A DNA stretch of 64,000 nt from Hyphomicrobium zavarzinii ATCC 27496 (GTDB taxonomy: Bacteria > Pseudomonadota > Alphaproteobacteria > Rhizobiales > Hyphomicrobiaceae), in contig NZ_KB911263.1 of assembly GCF_000383415.1 (NCBI RefSeq), positions 1 to 64,000 of the forward strand. Reading direction: 5' to 3'. This document shows, in pieces, positions 1-10,164 of this stretch (position 1 is the stretch's first letter; every line of letters starts with the position of its first letter). The translations under genes and the position numbers were made by a program. Below the pieces are notes generated by a model. That model had not been told where the DNA came from, ran no database searches, and was given only the letters and a program-made list of their open reading frames with translations.

Positions 1-1
1 G

Positions 2-319
2 AGCCTGGGCGCGGGCGTGCGGCTGCTCGCGGTCTATTCGGCCGGGCTCGGCGTTCCGTTCGTTATGGCCGCGGTGGCCATCCGCCCGTTCCTGTCGTTC
101 ATGCACCGCTTCCGCCGCCATCTGGGGCTGATGGAGAAGATCATGGGCCTGCTGCTGGTGCTGACCGGCATCGCCTTCCTCAACGTGTTCGAGTGGTTCA
201 GCATCCAGGCGCTCGGACAATGGCTGATCGAGACGTTCCCGGGCCTAGCCCGCGTCGAGGAGCTGATGACGCCCGAAAAGCTCCAGCACGATCTCCGCAC
301 GCTAACGCCCGGAGGTTGA
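2..319 (+). CDS. ccdA: Cytochrome c biogenesis protein CcdA, C-terminal part (5' end outside window)
   Basis: The reading frame is open from the left edge, so the N-terminus is missing. The visible ~105 residues hold two hydrophobic spans and the CcdA/DsbD-type stretch AVYSAGLGVPFVMAAVAI, followed by FRRHLGLMEKIMGLLLVLTG, which is typical of the last membrane segments of CcdA. CcdA passes electrons from cytoplasmic thioredoxin across the inner membrane to periplasmic thiol proteins used in cytochrome c maturation. The stop lies 4 bases before thiD, so the two may be cotranscribed. The active-site cysteines would lie in the missing part and cannot be checked. Confidence 0.8.
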   Translation, partial: SLGAGVRLLAVYSAGLGVPFVMAAVAIRPFLSFMHRFRRHLGLMEKIMGLLLVLTGIAFLNVFEWFSIQALGQWLIETFPGLARVEELMTPEKLQHDLRTLTPGG

Positions 320-323
320 GGAC

Positions 324-1130
324 GTGGCCACACCCATCGCGCTCACCATCGCCGGCTCCGACAGCTCGGGCGGGGCGGGCATTCAGGCCGATCTCAAGAC
401 CTTCACGGTGCTGGGCGTCTACGGCGCGTCCGTGATCACCGCCATCACCGCGCAGAACACGCGCGGCGTGCAGGGCGTGCTGACGCTGCCGCCCGACATC
501 ATCGCTGCGCAGATGACGTCGGTCGCCTCCGATCTCGCTGTGGGCGCAATAAAAACCGGCATGCTGGCCGATCGCGTGACCGTGGAAACCGTCGCCGAAG
601 GTCTCGCGCGGTTCGCGGGAGTGCCGCTCGTCATCGATCCCGTCATGGTGGCGACCAGCGGCGACGTGCTGCTCGCTCCCGAAGCGATCGACGCCGTGAG
701 AACGCGCCTGTTTCCGCTCGCCGACATCGTGACGCCGAACCTGCGTGAGGCCGCCCGCCTGCTTGAGGCGCCTGTCGCCACCTCCCTCGGCGAGATGGAG
801 GCGCAGGCCCGCCGCATTCTGGCGCTCGGCCCCAAGGCGGTGCTGGTGAAGGGCGGGCACGGGGAGGGGGTGGACGCCACCGACATTCTCGTGAGCCGGG
901 ACGGTCTGAGCCGTCTCACGGCGCCGCGCATCGCCACGCGCAACACCCACGGCACGGGCTGCACGCTGGCAGCCGCCATCGCGGCGCGTCTTGCGCAAAA
1001 AGCCACGCTCGAGACGGCTGTGGCAGATGCGAAAAGCTTCGTCTGGAAGGCGATCGAGGCCGGAAAAACGCTGTCCGTCGGAACGGGTGACGGCCCTGTC
1101 GATCATCTCCATGCAATCCGGAGACAGTAA
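324..1130 (+). CDS. thiD: Hydroxymethylpyrimidine/phosphomethylpyrimidine kinase ThiD
   Basis: ThiD phosphorylates hydroxymethylpyrimidine and then HMP-phosphate to HMP-PP, the pyrimidine half of thiamine. The 268-residue protein starts at a GTG preceded by GGAGG (310-314). It opens with AGSDSSGGAGIQADLKTF, the ThiD substrate and nucleotide-binding signature, and carries the C-terminal ribokinase-family motif NTHGTGCTLAAAIAA, which forms the anion hole and contributes catalytic residues. The length is normal for the family. No other thi gene is nearby, so it may serve either de novo synthesis or salvage. Confidence 0.95.
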   Translation: MATPIALTIAGSDSSGGAGIQADLKTFTVLGVYGASVITAITAQNTRGVQGVLTLPPDIIAAQMTSVASDLAVGAIKTGMLADRVTVETVAEGLARFAGVPLVIDPVMVATSGDVLLAPEAIDAVRTRLFPLADIVTPNLREAARLLEAPVATSLGEMEAQARRILALGPKAVLVKGGHGEGVDATDILVSRDGLSRLTAPRIATRNTHGTGCTLAAAIAARLAQKATLETAVADAKSFVWKAIEAGKTLSVGTGDGPVDHLHAIRRQ

Positions 1131-1503
1131 CTGTTGCGCCGAAGCATCGCCGGACCGGCAATGCGTCGCGCCCATCTTGTCAGTCTCTTTGGGTTCTGCA
1201 ACTCTCCTGCCCGTGCAGCGCCGTCGTCGGGGGGCGATAGAGCAGCGCACATACTACTGACTACACGACTTTGGGGGGAGCTAAGTGGCGATCAGGGACG
1301 CTGCGAAGCTCGGCAAAAAACCGGTCCGGTTCTTCCGGGCCGGTTTTTTCTTGCCCGAAGCGCTCGCGCCCGCCGCAGGCCCCTGATAAAGACGCTCGCG
1401 CCGCCGGACAAACGCAGGCGCCATAATAAGAGCCAAGCCGCGAGATCGGACTGCCGAAATGGGAGGACTTGAGAAGGACGGGCGGGGGAGCAGCCTCCTG
1501 GCG
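1131..1503. other. Intergenic region between thiD and the MFS transporter
   Basis: About 370 bases without a convincing gene, assuming the transporter starts at 1504. It holds the bidirectional terminator at 1315-1349. A 33-codon GTG frame (1285-1386) with GGGGGGAG upstream crosses that terminator and has no recognisable product. No clear promoter could be assigned by eye. Confidence 0.5.
1315..1349 (+). terminator. Intrinsic terminator after thiD, probably bidirectional
   Basis: A 9-bp stem CCGGTCCGG/CCGGGCCGG (one G-T wobble) with a five-base loop is flanked by six A on the left and six T on the right. It can therefore terminate on either strand. It probably ends the ccdA-thiD transcript and insulates the transporter gene. 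Confidence 0.85.
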
Positions 1504-2736
1504 ATGTCGGCGCGCGCCTCCTACAGCCTGCGTCTCGCTGCGTTCTACGGCGCCCTTTTTCTGATCTACGGCGTGCATCTGCCGTATCTCCCCGTCTGGC
1601 TCGACACGCGCGGCCTCACCGCGGGCGAGATCGCCGCCATCACGGCCGCTCCCTTCTTCCTGCGCGTCTTCATAACGCCCACCGTCGCCATCCTGGCCGA
1701 TCGCACCGGCGCTCATCGCAGGATCGTCAACGGGCTCGCCTGGCTCGCGCTCGTGCTCGTGCTGGCCTTGAGCCGGATGGAGAGCTTCTGGGCCATCTTC
1801 CTGCTGGCGGTGCCCTTCGCCATCGCGCTCTCGACCATCATGCCGCTGACCGAGACGATTGCCGTGGCCGGTGTGCGCGCCAAAGGGCTCGACTACGGGC
1901 GTATGCGCCTTTGGGGCTCGATCACGTTCGTGACCGCGGGCTTCGTCGGCGGCTGGCTGATCGATCACGCAGGCGCCGATGCCGTCGTCTATTGTATCAT
2001 CGTCGGCGCGGTCGCGACGGTGGCCATCGCCTCACAGCTTCCGGAAAAGCTGCGGCTCGCGCCCGGCCCGGATCAGGTGCCTGCCGAAACGCTCTCCCAT
2101 CAGGGCGCCATTCGCGGCGGCAGCACGGAGGAGGCGCTCCGTCTCGTCCGCACGCCCGTGTTCCTGGCGTTCCTGCTGGCTGCCGGCGCTGCCCAAGGCG
2201 CGCACGGCATGTTCTACACCTTCGGCGCGCTCACGTGGCACGCCCAGGGCATCTCCACCGCCTGGGTCGGCGCCCTCTGGGCCATCGCCATAGTCGGCGA
2301 GGTGATGCTCTTCGCCTACTCCGGCGACATCGTGCAGCGCTGGGGACCCGTGACGCTGATGGTCAGCGCCACCGCCGCCGCCGTGCTGCGCTGGGCGCTG
2401 ATGAGCTTCAGTCCGTCGCTCCCGGCGCTGATCCCGCTCCAGATGCTCCACACGCTCACCTATGGCGCTTCGCACCTGGGTGCCATGCACTTCATCTCGC
2501 GCGCTGTTCCCGAAAGCGCGCAGGGAACGGCTCAGGCCATGTACGCGACGGTCGCGGCCGGCCTCCTGATGGGCGCGGCCACGCTGACCGCAGGCAGGCT
2601 CTATCCGAGCATCGGCGGCCACGCCTATCTCGCCATGGCCCTCCTCGCGGCAATAGGATTTGCCGCCGCGCTTTACGTGCGTGCAAAATGGCAGGGCGGC
2701 CTGCTGTGGACCAGCCCAGAGGCCGCGAAAGTTTGA
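1504..2736 (+). CDS. MFS transporter of the MFS_1-like / 3-phenylpropionate permease (HcaT-like) type
   Basis: The 410-residue protein has about twelve hydrophobic segments. Its opening LRLAAFYGALFLIYGVHLPY, with PVWLDTRGL and an ADRTGAHRR loop between the second and third helices, is typical of the MFS_1-like group that includes HcaT. The frame extends upstream to ATG 1459, which has no ribosome site. ATG 1504 gives the normal N-terminus. The cytoplasmic loop near residues 195-210 and the second half (GALTWHAQGISTAWVGALWA) also fit the family. The substrate is unknown; aromatic acids or nucleosides are family precedents. The convergent neighbour dgcA ends 11 bases away. Confidence 0.85.
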   Translation: MSARASYSLRLAAFYGALFLIYGVHLPYLPVWLDTRGLTAGEIAAITAAPFFLRVFITPTVAILADRTGAHRRIVNGLAWLALVLVLALSRMESFWAIFLLAVPFAIALSTIMPLTETIAVAGVRAKGLDYGRMRLWGSITFVTAGFVGGWLIDHAGADAVVYCIIVGAVATVAIASQLPEKLRLAPGPDQVPAETLSHQGAIRGGSTEEALRLVRTPVFLAFLLAAGAAQGAHGMFYTFGALTWHAQGISTAWVGALWAIAIVGEVMLFAYSGDIVQRWGPVTLMVSATAAAVLRWALMSFSPSLPALIPLQMLHTLTYGASHLGAMHFISRAVPESAQGTAQAMYATVAAGLLMGAATLTAGRLYPSIGGHAYLAMALLAAIGFAAALYVRAKWQGGLLWTSPEAAKV

Positions 2737-2747
2737 GGCCAGGGGGC

Positions 2748-3734
2748 TCAGCCCCAGAGCTGCGCGGAAGGTGGCTGCAACTTTCCATCCTGGAAGCGCA
2801 CGGGCGGATCGCGGTCGGTCGCGAGCAGCAAAGGTCCGTCGAGGTCCACCCAATCTGCGTCCTGCGCGATCAGAAACGCGGGCGCGACCGCGAGCGAGGT
2901 CGCGACCATCGAGCCAACCATCACCTTGAGCCCAGCCTCCCCTGCCGCCTCCCGCAAGGCGAGCGCTTCGGTGAGCCCGCCCGCCTTGTCGAGCTTGATG
3001 TTGACGGCGTCGTAGCAATGGAGAACGTCCGCCAGATCGGCGCGCGTATGCACGCTTTCGTCGGCGCACACAGGCACGGAGCGCATCAACCCTTCGAGCA
3101 TGGCATCCGCGCCAGCCGGAAGCGGCTGCTCGACGAGCTCGAAATCGGATTCGGCCGCAGCCGCCAGGAACGGCCCCACCATGTCGTCGGTCCAGGACTC
3201 GTTGGCGTCCGCGACGAGCCGCGCGTCCGGTCTCGCCTGGCGTACCGCCGCCATACGATCGATATCGCCAGCGCCGCCAAGCTTGAGCTTCAGAAGCCTG
3301 TGCGCGGTTGCATCCTGCGCAGCGCGCGCCATGGCTGCGGGCGTGTCTAGGCTCAGGGTGAAGCACGTCTCGACACCCGCGAGCGGCGCGCATCCCAGGC
3401 TTGCCGCCACGCTCCTCCCGCTCGCTTTCGCTTCGAAATCCCAGAGCGCGCAGTCGAGCGCGTTGCGCGCCGCGCCCGGAGGCAACGAGGCGGCAAGAAT
3501 GTCCCGGCTCGCGAGCAGGCCAGGGACACGGCTTGCGTCCTCAATGGCGGCCACCACGCTTTCCGGCGTCTCGCCATAGCGCGCATAGGGCGTGCATTCC
3601 CCCCGACCGGTCACCCGCCCGTCGGAAATCGACACCGCGACCACCACCGCATGCGTCTTTGCTCCGCGGGCGATCACGAACGGCACCTTGAGCGCGAAGC
3701 GGTCGACGGAGATGGAAAGGGAGCGAAGAGACAT
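2748..3734 (-). CDS. dgcA: Dipeptide epimerase (L-Ala-D/L-Glu epimerase), enolase superfamily
   Basis: This enzyme converts L-Ala-D-Glu released from murein into L-Ala-L-Glu for reuse. The 328 residues show the muconate-lactonizing subgroup layout: the LLKLKLGG segment with the first catalytic lysine, metal ligands in DANESW, VEQPL and CADES, and the second catalytic lysine in INIKLDKAGGL-like NIKLDKAGGLTEAL. The capping domain occupies roughly the first 110 residues. The start ATG at 3734 begins MSLRSLSISVDRF, the normal family opening. Epimerases of this subgroup vary in dipeptide preference, so L-Ala-D/L-Glu is the likely but not proven substrate. Confidence 0.88.
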   Translation of the reverse strand: MSLRSLSISVDRFALKVPFVIARGAKTHAVVVAVSISDGRVTGRGECTPYARYGETPESVVAAIEDASRVPGLLASRDILAASLPPGAARNALDCALWDFEAKASGRSVAASLGCAPLAGVETCFTLSLDTPAAMARAAQDATAHRLLKLKLGGAGDIDRMAAVRQARPDARLVADANESWTDDMVGPFLAAAAESDFELVEQPLPAGADAMLEGLMRSVPVCADESVHTRADLADVLHCYDAVNIKLDKAGGLTEALALREAAGEAGLKVMVGSMVATSLAVAPAFLIAQDADWVDLDGPLLLATDRDPPVRFQDGKLQPPSAQLWG

Positions 3735-3811
3735 GAAAACCGTGGCGCCTGACTTGCGATCCCAGACGCGCGATCATCGACGCGCAGCATCGATCGCCAG
3801 CGGGAAGGGAG

Positions 3812-6799
3812 CTAAGTGATACGCCCGCTGACGTGCGCGAGGAAGAGATAAACCCGCCCCATGTCCGACAGCAGATGAGCGTTGATCGCCCGGCCGGAGG
3901 GATCGCGCTGCTCCGCGTCGCGCCGGATGTTCTCGAAGTCGACGAGGTAGTGGTTGATCGTCCGCTGCAGGTCCGGATCGGTGCGGTAACGCACGCTGAG
4001 ATCGTCGAAGATGGCGCGGCCTTCCGGCGTATAGATGCTGCGCACCATCACGCCGCGCTGGCCTGCCGCGATGCGCTGCCAGAGCGCGGCCGTCGTCGCC
4101 GGATCGAGTGCACGCGCGATCACGTCGATCTGGCTGTGGAAGGGGACCGGCGCCTGCGGAGGCGCGTGCATGACAGGCGCGGGATGATGGGCTTCGTCAT
4201 CGCGCGACGCGCGCGCCAGAAGATCGCCGAGCGACCACCCATCACGGTTCTCTGCGGCAGGCGCTTGCGAAACGGCGGGACGTGAGAGCGGTGCCTGATA
4301 GGGCGACGGCGGAGGCGGCGCGGCCCGGTAGACGGGATCGGGCGCCGCCGGTGTGGAAAGCGTGCTGAGCGCGCGCGGCCCGGTGTCCGACACGGCGCGT
4401 GCCTCTGCAACATAGCTGCTCGTCAGAGACGGAACGCCGGGTGTGCCGGGCATGGGCGGCTGCGGCGGCGTCACATCCCGCCCGGCGAGCGAGCGCGTCG
4501 TGAGGTTGGAAAGCTGCTCGATGGCGCGGAGCTGGTCCTGAAGCGCGCGCCGCATGGCCTCCGCGTTCTCGCGCGTGGCGGTGGGAAGCCGCTCCATCTG
4601 CTCCTTGAGGCGCACTTGCTCGGCGGCGATATCGGCGGCCGCGCGGCTCGCCCGCTGCCTGACCTCGTCGGAGGTTTGGTCGATCCGGCTCGTGAGCGAG
4701 GAGAGCTGCTCCGAGACCACGTTGGAGATCGACGAGAAGCGCGAGCGAAGCTCGTCGAGCGCGCGCTCGCCCTCCGCGCCGGCTTCGAGGCGGAACCGCT
4801 CCAGATCGTCGAGGGCCGTGCGCTTGGTGGCTTCCGCGCTCGCCCTGAGCTGCTCGGCCGTCGCGCGCGCACGCTGCTCGGCAGTGGCCAGCGTGCCTTC
4901 CATCGACGACGAGAAGCCTTCTACGAAACGGCCGAACTCGTCCGCCTTTCCGGAGAGCCGGTCCATCGTGCTGGAAAGCTCGGCGTGGCGGCCCTGCAGG
5001 GTGGATTCGATCTTGAAGTTGGCGTTCTCGAGCGAGTTGGCGGCGCGCATGATCGCCTGACCCTGGCCCTCGAAACGATTGGTGACGGCGTTGACCTGCG
5101 AGAGCAGGTTCTCCGACACGCGCTTCAGCATCTCGGACTGACCTGCCAGTCCCTCGATGGCCTTGAGCGACTGGCGCGTGATGTTCTCGCTCGTGCGGCG
5201 CACCGAGTTGATGCCGTGCATCAGGCTCTCATCGAGATTGACGGCCTGACGCGAGATCGTCTCGCTGAACGTGCGCGCGTGATTGTCGAGTGCGGAGGTG
5301 AGGGCGCGCGCCTTTTCGGCAACCGCGGTATCGATGGTCATGGTCGAGCGCACGATGGATTCGTCGAACGACTTCAACCGCTGACCGAACGCGGCATCGA
5401 GCGCCTTGGTGCGCTCCACGAGCTGAATGTCGAGCGCCTGCGCGCGATTGCTGATCGAGGTGTCGAGGGCCCGCGCATACTCCTCGAAGACGAGCTGCAA
5501 CTTCTCGGTCCTGTTGCTGAGCGAGGTGTCGAGCGTTGTCACGTAGCTCGCGATCGCGTCCTGAAGCTGGTCCGTGCGTGCACCGAGCGCCATCGCGAGG
5601 CCGGACGTATACCCTTCGAGCATCCCCTGCAGTTGCTCGGTCTTGCTGCCGAGCGCGTGCTCCAGCCGGTCGGTGCTCTGCCCCACTGCGGATTCGAGGG
5701 CGGTGAGGTTGTCGCCCGCGCCCTGGATGATATGCGCGAGCTTGATCTGCTGGTTCGAGAGTTTGTCGATCAGCGAGGGAATATCGGTTCCGAGCGTCTT
5801 CAGCGTCTCTGTGACACGCTCACTGGTGGAGAGCAGAGAGTTGCGCTCACCCGCGAGCTCCTGGATGAGACCGCGGATCTTTCGCTCGTTCTCCTCGTAG
5901 GAGCGTTCGAGCGCGGTGACCTCGTTGTGAACCAGGGCTTCGAGCTCACCCGCGCGTCCGAGCGCGCGCGAGATGGCGTCGTTCATGAAGCCGACCTGAC
6001 GGCGCACAGCCTGCCCGAGAGAGGCGACCGATTGCTCGGCCATACGGTCCGGCTCCGCGAGCCGGATTGCGACCTCTGTCATGGTCGAGGAGCGTAAGCG
6101 CAACTCGTCGGAGCGCCACGCGAGAAGCGCCAGCGCCCACAGCACAGCCACGGGAACGATAATCGCGGTCGCGGTGAGGAACGTCGAAGGCTTCTCGAAC
6201 AGCGAGAGGAAGGTCGCGCCCGCTTCGAGCTCCGCCCGCACGATGACGTAAGAAAACGCGAGGCAGATGACGGTCCAGACAGCGGTCGCGATCGCGGCGT
6301 ACTTGAAAGGCGCCGAAGAAGGCTTCTGCTCGAGCGCGTAGATGAGGCCGCCGATGGAGGGCGCGTCGTCGTTGGCCGCGATCTTTCCGCGGGGAGGTCC
6401 GGCGGGTCGCCGGCGCGCCATGCGCCGCGCCGCGGGCTCGGCCGATTGAGGTGGCTGCTTGTCTCCGCCGGGGCGGTCACCCTTGTCGTTGCCGGAGAGA
6501 GGCGGCATCACGGCCGGAGCAGCCTGCGCGCGGGAAGCCATGTTGGGAAGTGGTGGCGGCAACCTATGGTGCACCGTTGCCGTCGGGGAGCCGAGGTTCG
6601 GCGCGCTCGCGGGCGTGGAGACGAGGGACAGGGCGTCGCTGAGATCGGGGCCCGAGGATTTAGCGCCGGAATTTGCGTTTCCGGCCAGGGGAGGCGGAAT
6701 CAGTGCGGAGGCCGACGCCTGCGACGCGGCCGGAGATGCGGCCACGTCGGGCAGCGCCTTGGCAGCCGCCGCCGAGTCAGATTTCTGTTCCTGAGCCAT
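3812..6799 (-). CDS. Large membrane-anchored coiled-coil protein, resembling growth-pole ring protein GPR/RgsE
   Basis: The ~995-residue protein has a Pro/Ala/Ser-rich N-terminus of about 150 residues ending in a basic RRMARRRPAGPPRG patch. Two transmembrane segments follow (about residues 167-187 and 205-227 from this start). Then come roughly 600 residues of apolipoprotein-like repeated helices with imperfect repeats such as LDTSLSNRTEKLQ and LDTSISNRAQALD. A compact C-terminal domain ends VYLFLAHVSGRIT. This layout and C-terminal domain recall the Hyphomicrobiales polar-growth proteins GPR (Agrobacterium) and RgsE (Sinorhizobium), which are much longer. Homology is from memory. ATG 6799 is chosen because upstream codons look non-coding, but a TTG at 6880 with GGGAG eight bases upstream would add 27 residues. 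Confidence 0.65.
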   Translation of the reverse strand: MAQEQKSDSAAAAKALPDVAASPAASQASASALIPPPLAGNANSGAKSSGPDLSDALSLVSTPASAPNLGSPTATVHHRLPPPLPNMASRAQAAPAVMPPLSGNDKGDRPGGDKQPPQSAEPAARRMARRRPAGPPRGKIAANDDAPSIGGLIYALEQKPSSAPFKYAAIATAVWTVICLAFSYVIVRAELEAGATFLSLFEKPSTFLTATAIIVPVAVLWALALLAWRSDELRLRSSTMTEVAIRLAEPDRMAEQSVASLGQAVRRQVGFMNDAISRALGRAGELEALVHNEVTALERSYEENERKIRGLIQELAGERNSLLSTSERVTETLKTLGTDIPSLIDKLSNQQIKLAHIIQGAGDNLTALESAVGQSTDRLEHALGSKTEQLQGMLEGYTSGLAMALGARTDQLQDAIASYVTTLDTSLSNRTEKLQLVFEEYARALDTSISNRAQALDIQLVERTKALDAAFGQRLKSFDESIVRSTMTIDTAVAEKARALTSALDNHARTFSETISRQAVNLDESLMHGINSVRRTSENITRQSLKAIEGLAGQSEMLKRVSENLLSQVNAVTNRFEGQGQAIMRAANSLENANFKIESTLQGRHAELSSTMDRLSGKADEFGRFVEGFSSSMEGTLATAEQRARATAEQLRASAEATKRTALDDLERFRLEAGAEGERALDELRSRFSSISNVVSEQLSSLTSRIDQTSDEVRQRASRAAADIAAEQVRLKEQMERLPTATRENAEAMRRALQDQLRAIEQLSNLTTRSLAGRDVTPPQPPMPGTPGVPSLTSSYVAEARAVSDTGPRALSTLSTPAAPDPVYRAAPPPPSPYQAPLSRPAVSQAPAAENRDGWSLGDLLARASRDDEAHHPAPVMHAPPQAPVPFHSQIDVIARALDPATTAALWQRIAAGQRGVMVRSIYTPEGRAIFDDLSVRYRTDPDLQRTINHYLVDFENIRRDAEQRDPSGRAINAHLLSDMGRVYLFLAHVSGRIT

Positions 6800-7210
6800 C
6801 AACCCGTCCGAGCCGGTAACCACCGGCAGCCCCACGCCCAGCTCTAAACCATGATACCGCAGTCCGAGGCTTGTGCTCAAACGGGTTTTCTCCCATGAGC
6901 AGGCCCCATCAACGCCCTTTTTTCAGGGTTCGAGCCTCCTCCTAGGCTCTATGCCGAGTAGGCCGTCTTTGGGGCCAAATGAAGTTCGCCCCAACGCCGC
7001 CCAGAACCCGTAGCCTTAAAGAAACCTTTCCCCCAAGAAGCGACTTAGAGATGATTGGTTTACAACTATTTAGCGCGTTACGGGCAGGATGGGCCATGAC
7101 CTGCGGAAGCCCTCGCTTCCGGGGTGCTCGCCCCTGACGCCGCCGGGACCGGCCGAAAGGCGCTTTTTTGATCCACCGATAAATACGTCCCAACGCAGGC
7201 CACGCGGCAG
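6800..7210. promoter_or_regulatory. Divergent intergenic region between the coiled-coil gene and the HPt gene
   Basis: About 410 bases separate two divergent starts, so promoters for both should lie here. The stretch near 7050-7075 is unusually A/T-rich for this genome and is the most likely place for a promoter. A short GAGCC/GGCTC inverted repeat lies near 6930. I could not place -35/-10 boxes with confidence. Confidence 0.4.
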
Positions 7211-7654
7211 ATGACGACCCAAAGACAGAGCGCGACCCACCGTCGCCATGAGCGCTTGGCGCTTGGCCTGGGTGAGCCGTCTCCCGTAATGGCGGGGGAG
7301 GGCGCGGGCCCGATCGACCGCGCGCATCTGGCCCGCTATACGCTCGGCAGCCCGAGCCTGGAGCGGGAAATCCTGGGCCTGTTCCTCGCGCAGCTCCCGC
7401 TCAGCATCGAGCAGCTTCGCTTCGCAGTCACCGACCGCGAATGGCATGTGGCGGCCCATACCATCAAGGGCTCCGCCCGCGCCGTCGGCGCCTGGCAGGT
7501 GAGCCAGATCGCCCTCGAAGCCGAACAGACCTCGGGCGCGACCGACGAGGAGGAGCGCGAGCGGCTGCTCGCCCGCCTGGAAGAGGCATGCGAGCACGTC
7601 CAAAGCTATGTGGAGGAAGCCTTTCCTTCCGAGCCTGCCCGCCCCGGATCGTAA
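7211..7654 (+). CDS. Orphan HPt (histidine phosphotransfer) domain protein
   Basis: The 147-residue protein has a helical HPt domain from about residue 35. The phosphorelay signature is AAHTIKGSARAVGA, with His83 as the phosphate-accepting residue and the usual K-G-S-(A/S) following. There is no kinase or receiver domain in the same protein and no two-component gene next to it, so it is a free-standing phosphotransfer protein. The first ~35 residues look disordered. It is divergent from the coiled-coil membrane protein; a functional link is possible but unproven. Partners cannot be read from the sequence. Confidence 0.8.
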   Translation: MTTQRQSATHRRHERLALGLGEPSPVMAGEGAGPIDRAHLARYTLGSPSLEREILGLFLAQLPLSIEQLRFAVTDREWHVAAHTIKGSARAVGAWQVSQIALEAEQTSGATDEEERERLLARLEEACEHVQSYVEEAFPSEPARPGS

Positions 7655-7813
7655 CCGCACGCTTCCGCATCAGAAAATCTGAAACCGGCGGCTCCGGCCC
7701 GCATCAGACAGGGCGCGGCGTGGCAGAGCTTGAATAAAGCGGACGAGCCCATTAATCCTGCCCGCGACCGTCCCGGGAAACCGGGCGAACATCAGGAATT
7801 GGAGCCGGCCGTA

Positions 7814-9249
<1,436 letters not shown>

Positions 9250-9270
9250 CGAGAACGCGCAGGGCTTTCG

Positions 9271-10164
9271 TCAGCGCCCCGCGATGGAGCGCTCATAGAC
9301 GAGGGCGAGCTTCGCGAAATCGCGCACGGGCACCCGCTCGGCCCGGAGGTCGGGCGCGATACCGGCAGCGTCCAGCAGCTGTTCCGGATTGGGCACCAGC
9401 GTCTTGAGGGAAGCGCGCAGCATCTTGCGGCGCTGACCGAAAGCCGCCGCCGTCACCTTGCCGAGGGTTTTCACGGAGCAGGCGGGCTGCGGATCCGGCC
9501 GCGGCTTGAACACGACCACGGCAGACGAGACCTTGGGCGGCGGCGTGAACGCCTCCGGCTTCAGCGTCAGCGCGATGTGCGCCTCGCTCCGCCACTGCGA
9601 GATGACGGAAAGGCGTCCGTAGTCCTTGGTGCCCGGCTCGGCGACGATACGCTCCGCCACCTCCTTCTGGAACATCAGCACCATGCGATCCCACCACGGC
9701 GGCCACGGCTCCGTTTCGAGCCATCCGATCAGCAGCGACGTAGCCGCGCCATAGGGAAGGTTCGCCGCGATCACCGCTTTTTGCGCGCTGCCACCGAGAA
9801 GCGCACGCCAGTCCGCCTCGAGGGCATCGCCCTCGTGCACGTTCAATTGGCCGGGATAGCGTGCGCTGATCTCGGCCAGCGCGGGAAGGCATCGGGAGTC
9901 GCGTTCGACGGCGATCACGCGCGCCGCGCCTTCGAGCAGCAACCCGCGCGTGAGGCCGCCAGGTCCGGGGCCGACCTCGACGACAGTCCGCCCCTCGACA
10001 GAGCCGCCGGCCCGCGCGATCCGCCGTGTGAGATTGAGATCGAGGATGAAGTTCTGCCCCAGGCTCTTCTTCGCCGCGAGCTCGTGGCGGCGGATCACCT
10101 CACGTAAGGGATCGAGCCCGTCGGGGCTTGCTCCGCTCTTGGTCTCGGCCTGAAGCTCGCTCAT
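9271..10164 (-). CDS. rsmA: 16S rRNA dimethyladenosine transferase RsmA/KsgA
   Basis: RsmA dimethylates two adjacent adenosines in the 3'-terminal hairpin of 16S rRNA late in 30S assembly. The 297-residue protein shows [11 protein letters not shown] at the N-terminus, the SAM-binding [15 protein letters not shown], the acidic VIAVERDSR and the catalytic [11 protein letters not shown]. The C-terminal helical domain follows. The ATG overlaps the pdxA stop as ATGA, so translation is likely coupled. It is the last gene of the lptF-lptG-lptD-surA-pdxA-rsmA minus-strand run. Confidence 0.96.
   Translation of the reverse strand: MSELQAETKSGASPDGLDPLREVIRRHELAAKKSLGQNFILDLNLTRRIARAGGSVEGRTVVEVGPGPGGLTRGLLLEGAARVIAVERDSRCLPALAEISARYPGQLNVHEGDALEADWRALLGGSAQKAVIAANLPYGAATSLLIGWLETEPWPPWWDRMVLMFQKEVAERIVAEPGTKDYGRLSVISQWRSEAHIALTLKPEAFTPPPKVSSAVVVFKPRPDPQPACSVKTLGKVTAAAFGQRRKMLRASLKTLVPNPEQLLDAAGIAPDLRAERVPVRDFAKLALVYERSIAGR

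Noticed and set aside
1285-1386. A 33-codon GTG frame with GGGGGGAG upstream
   Set aside because: It crosses the intrinsic terminator at 1315-1349 and the product has no recognisable feature; more likely a by-product of the terminator sequence.
4616-6097. Long plus-strand open frame opposite the coiled-coil gene
   Set aside because: Arginine-rich shadow composition with no recognisable motif and antisense to a coherent coiled-coil protein.
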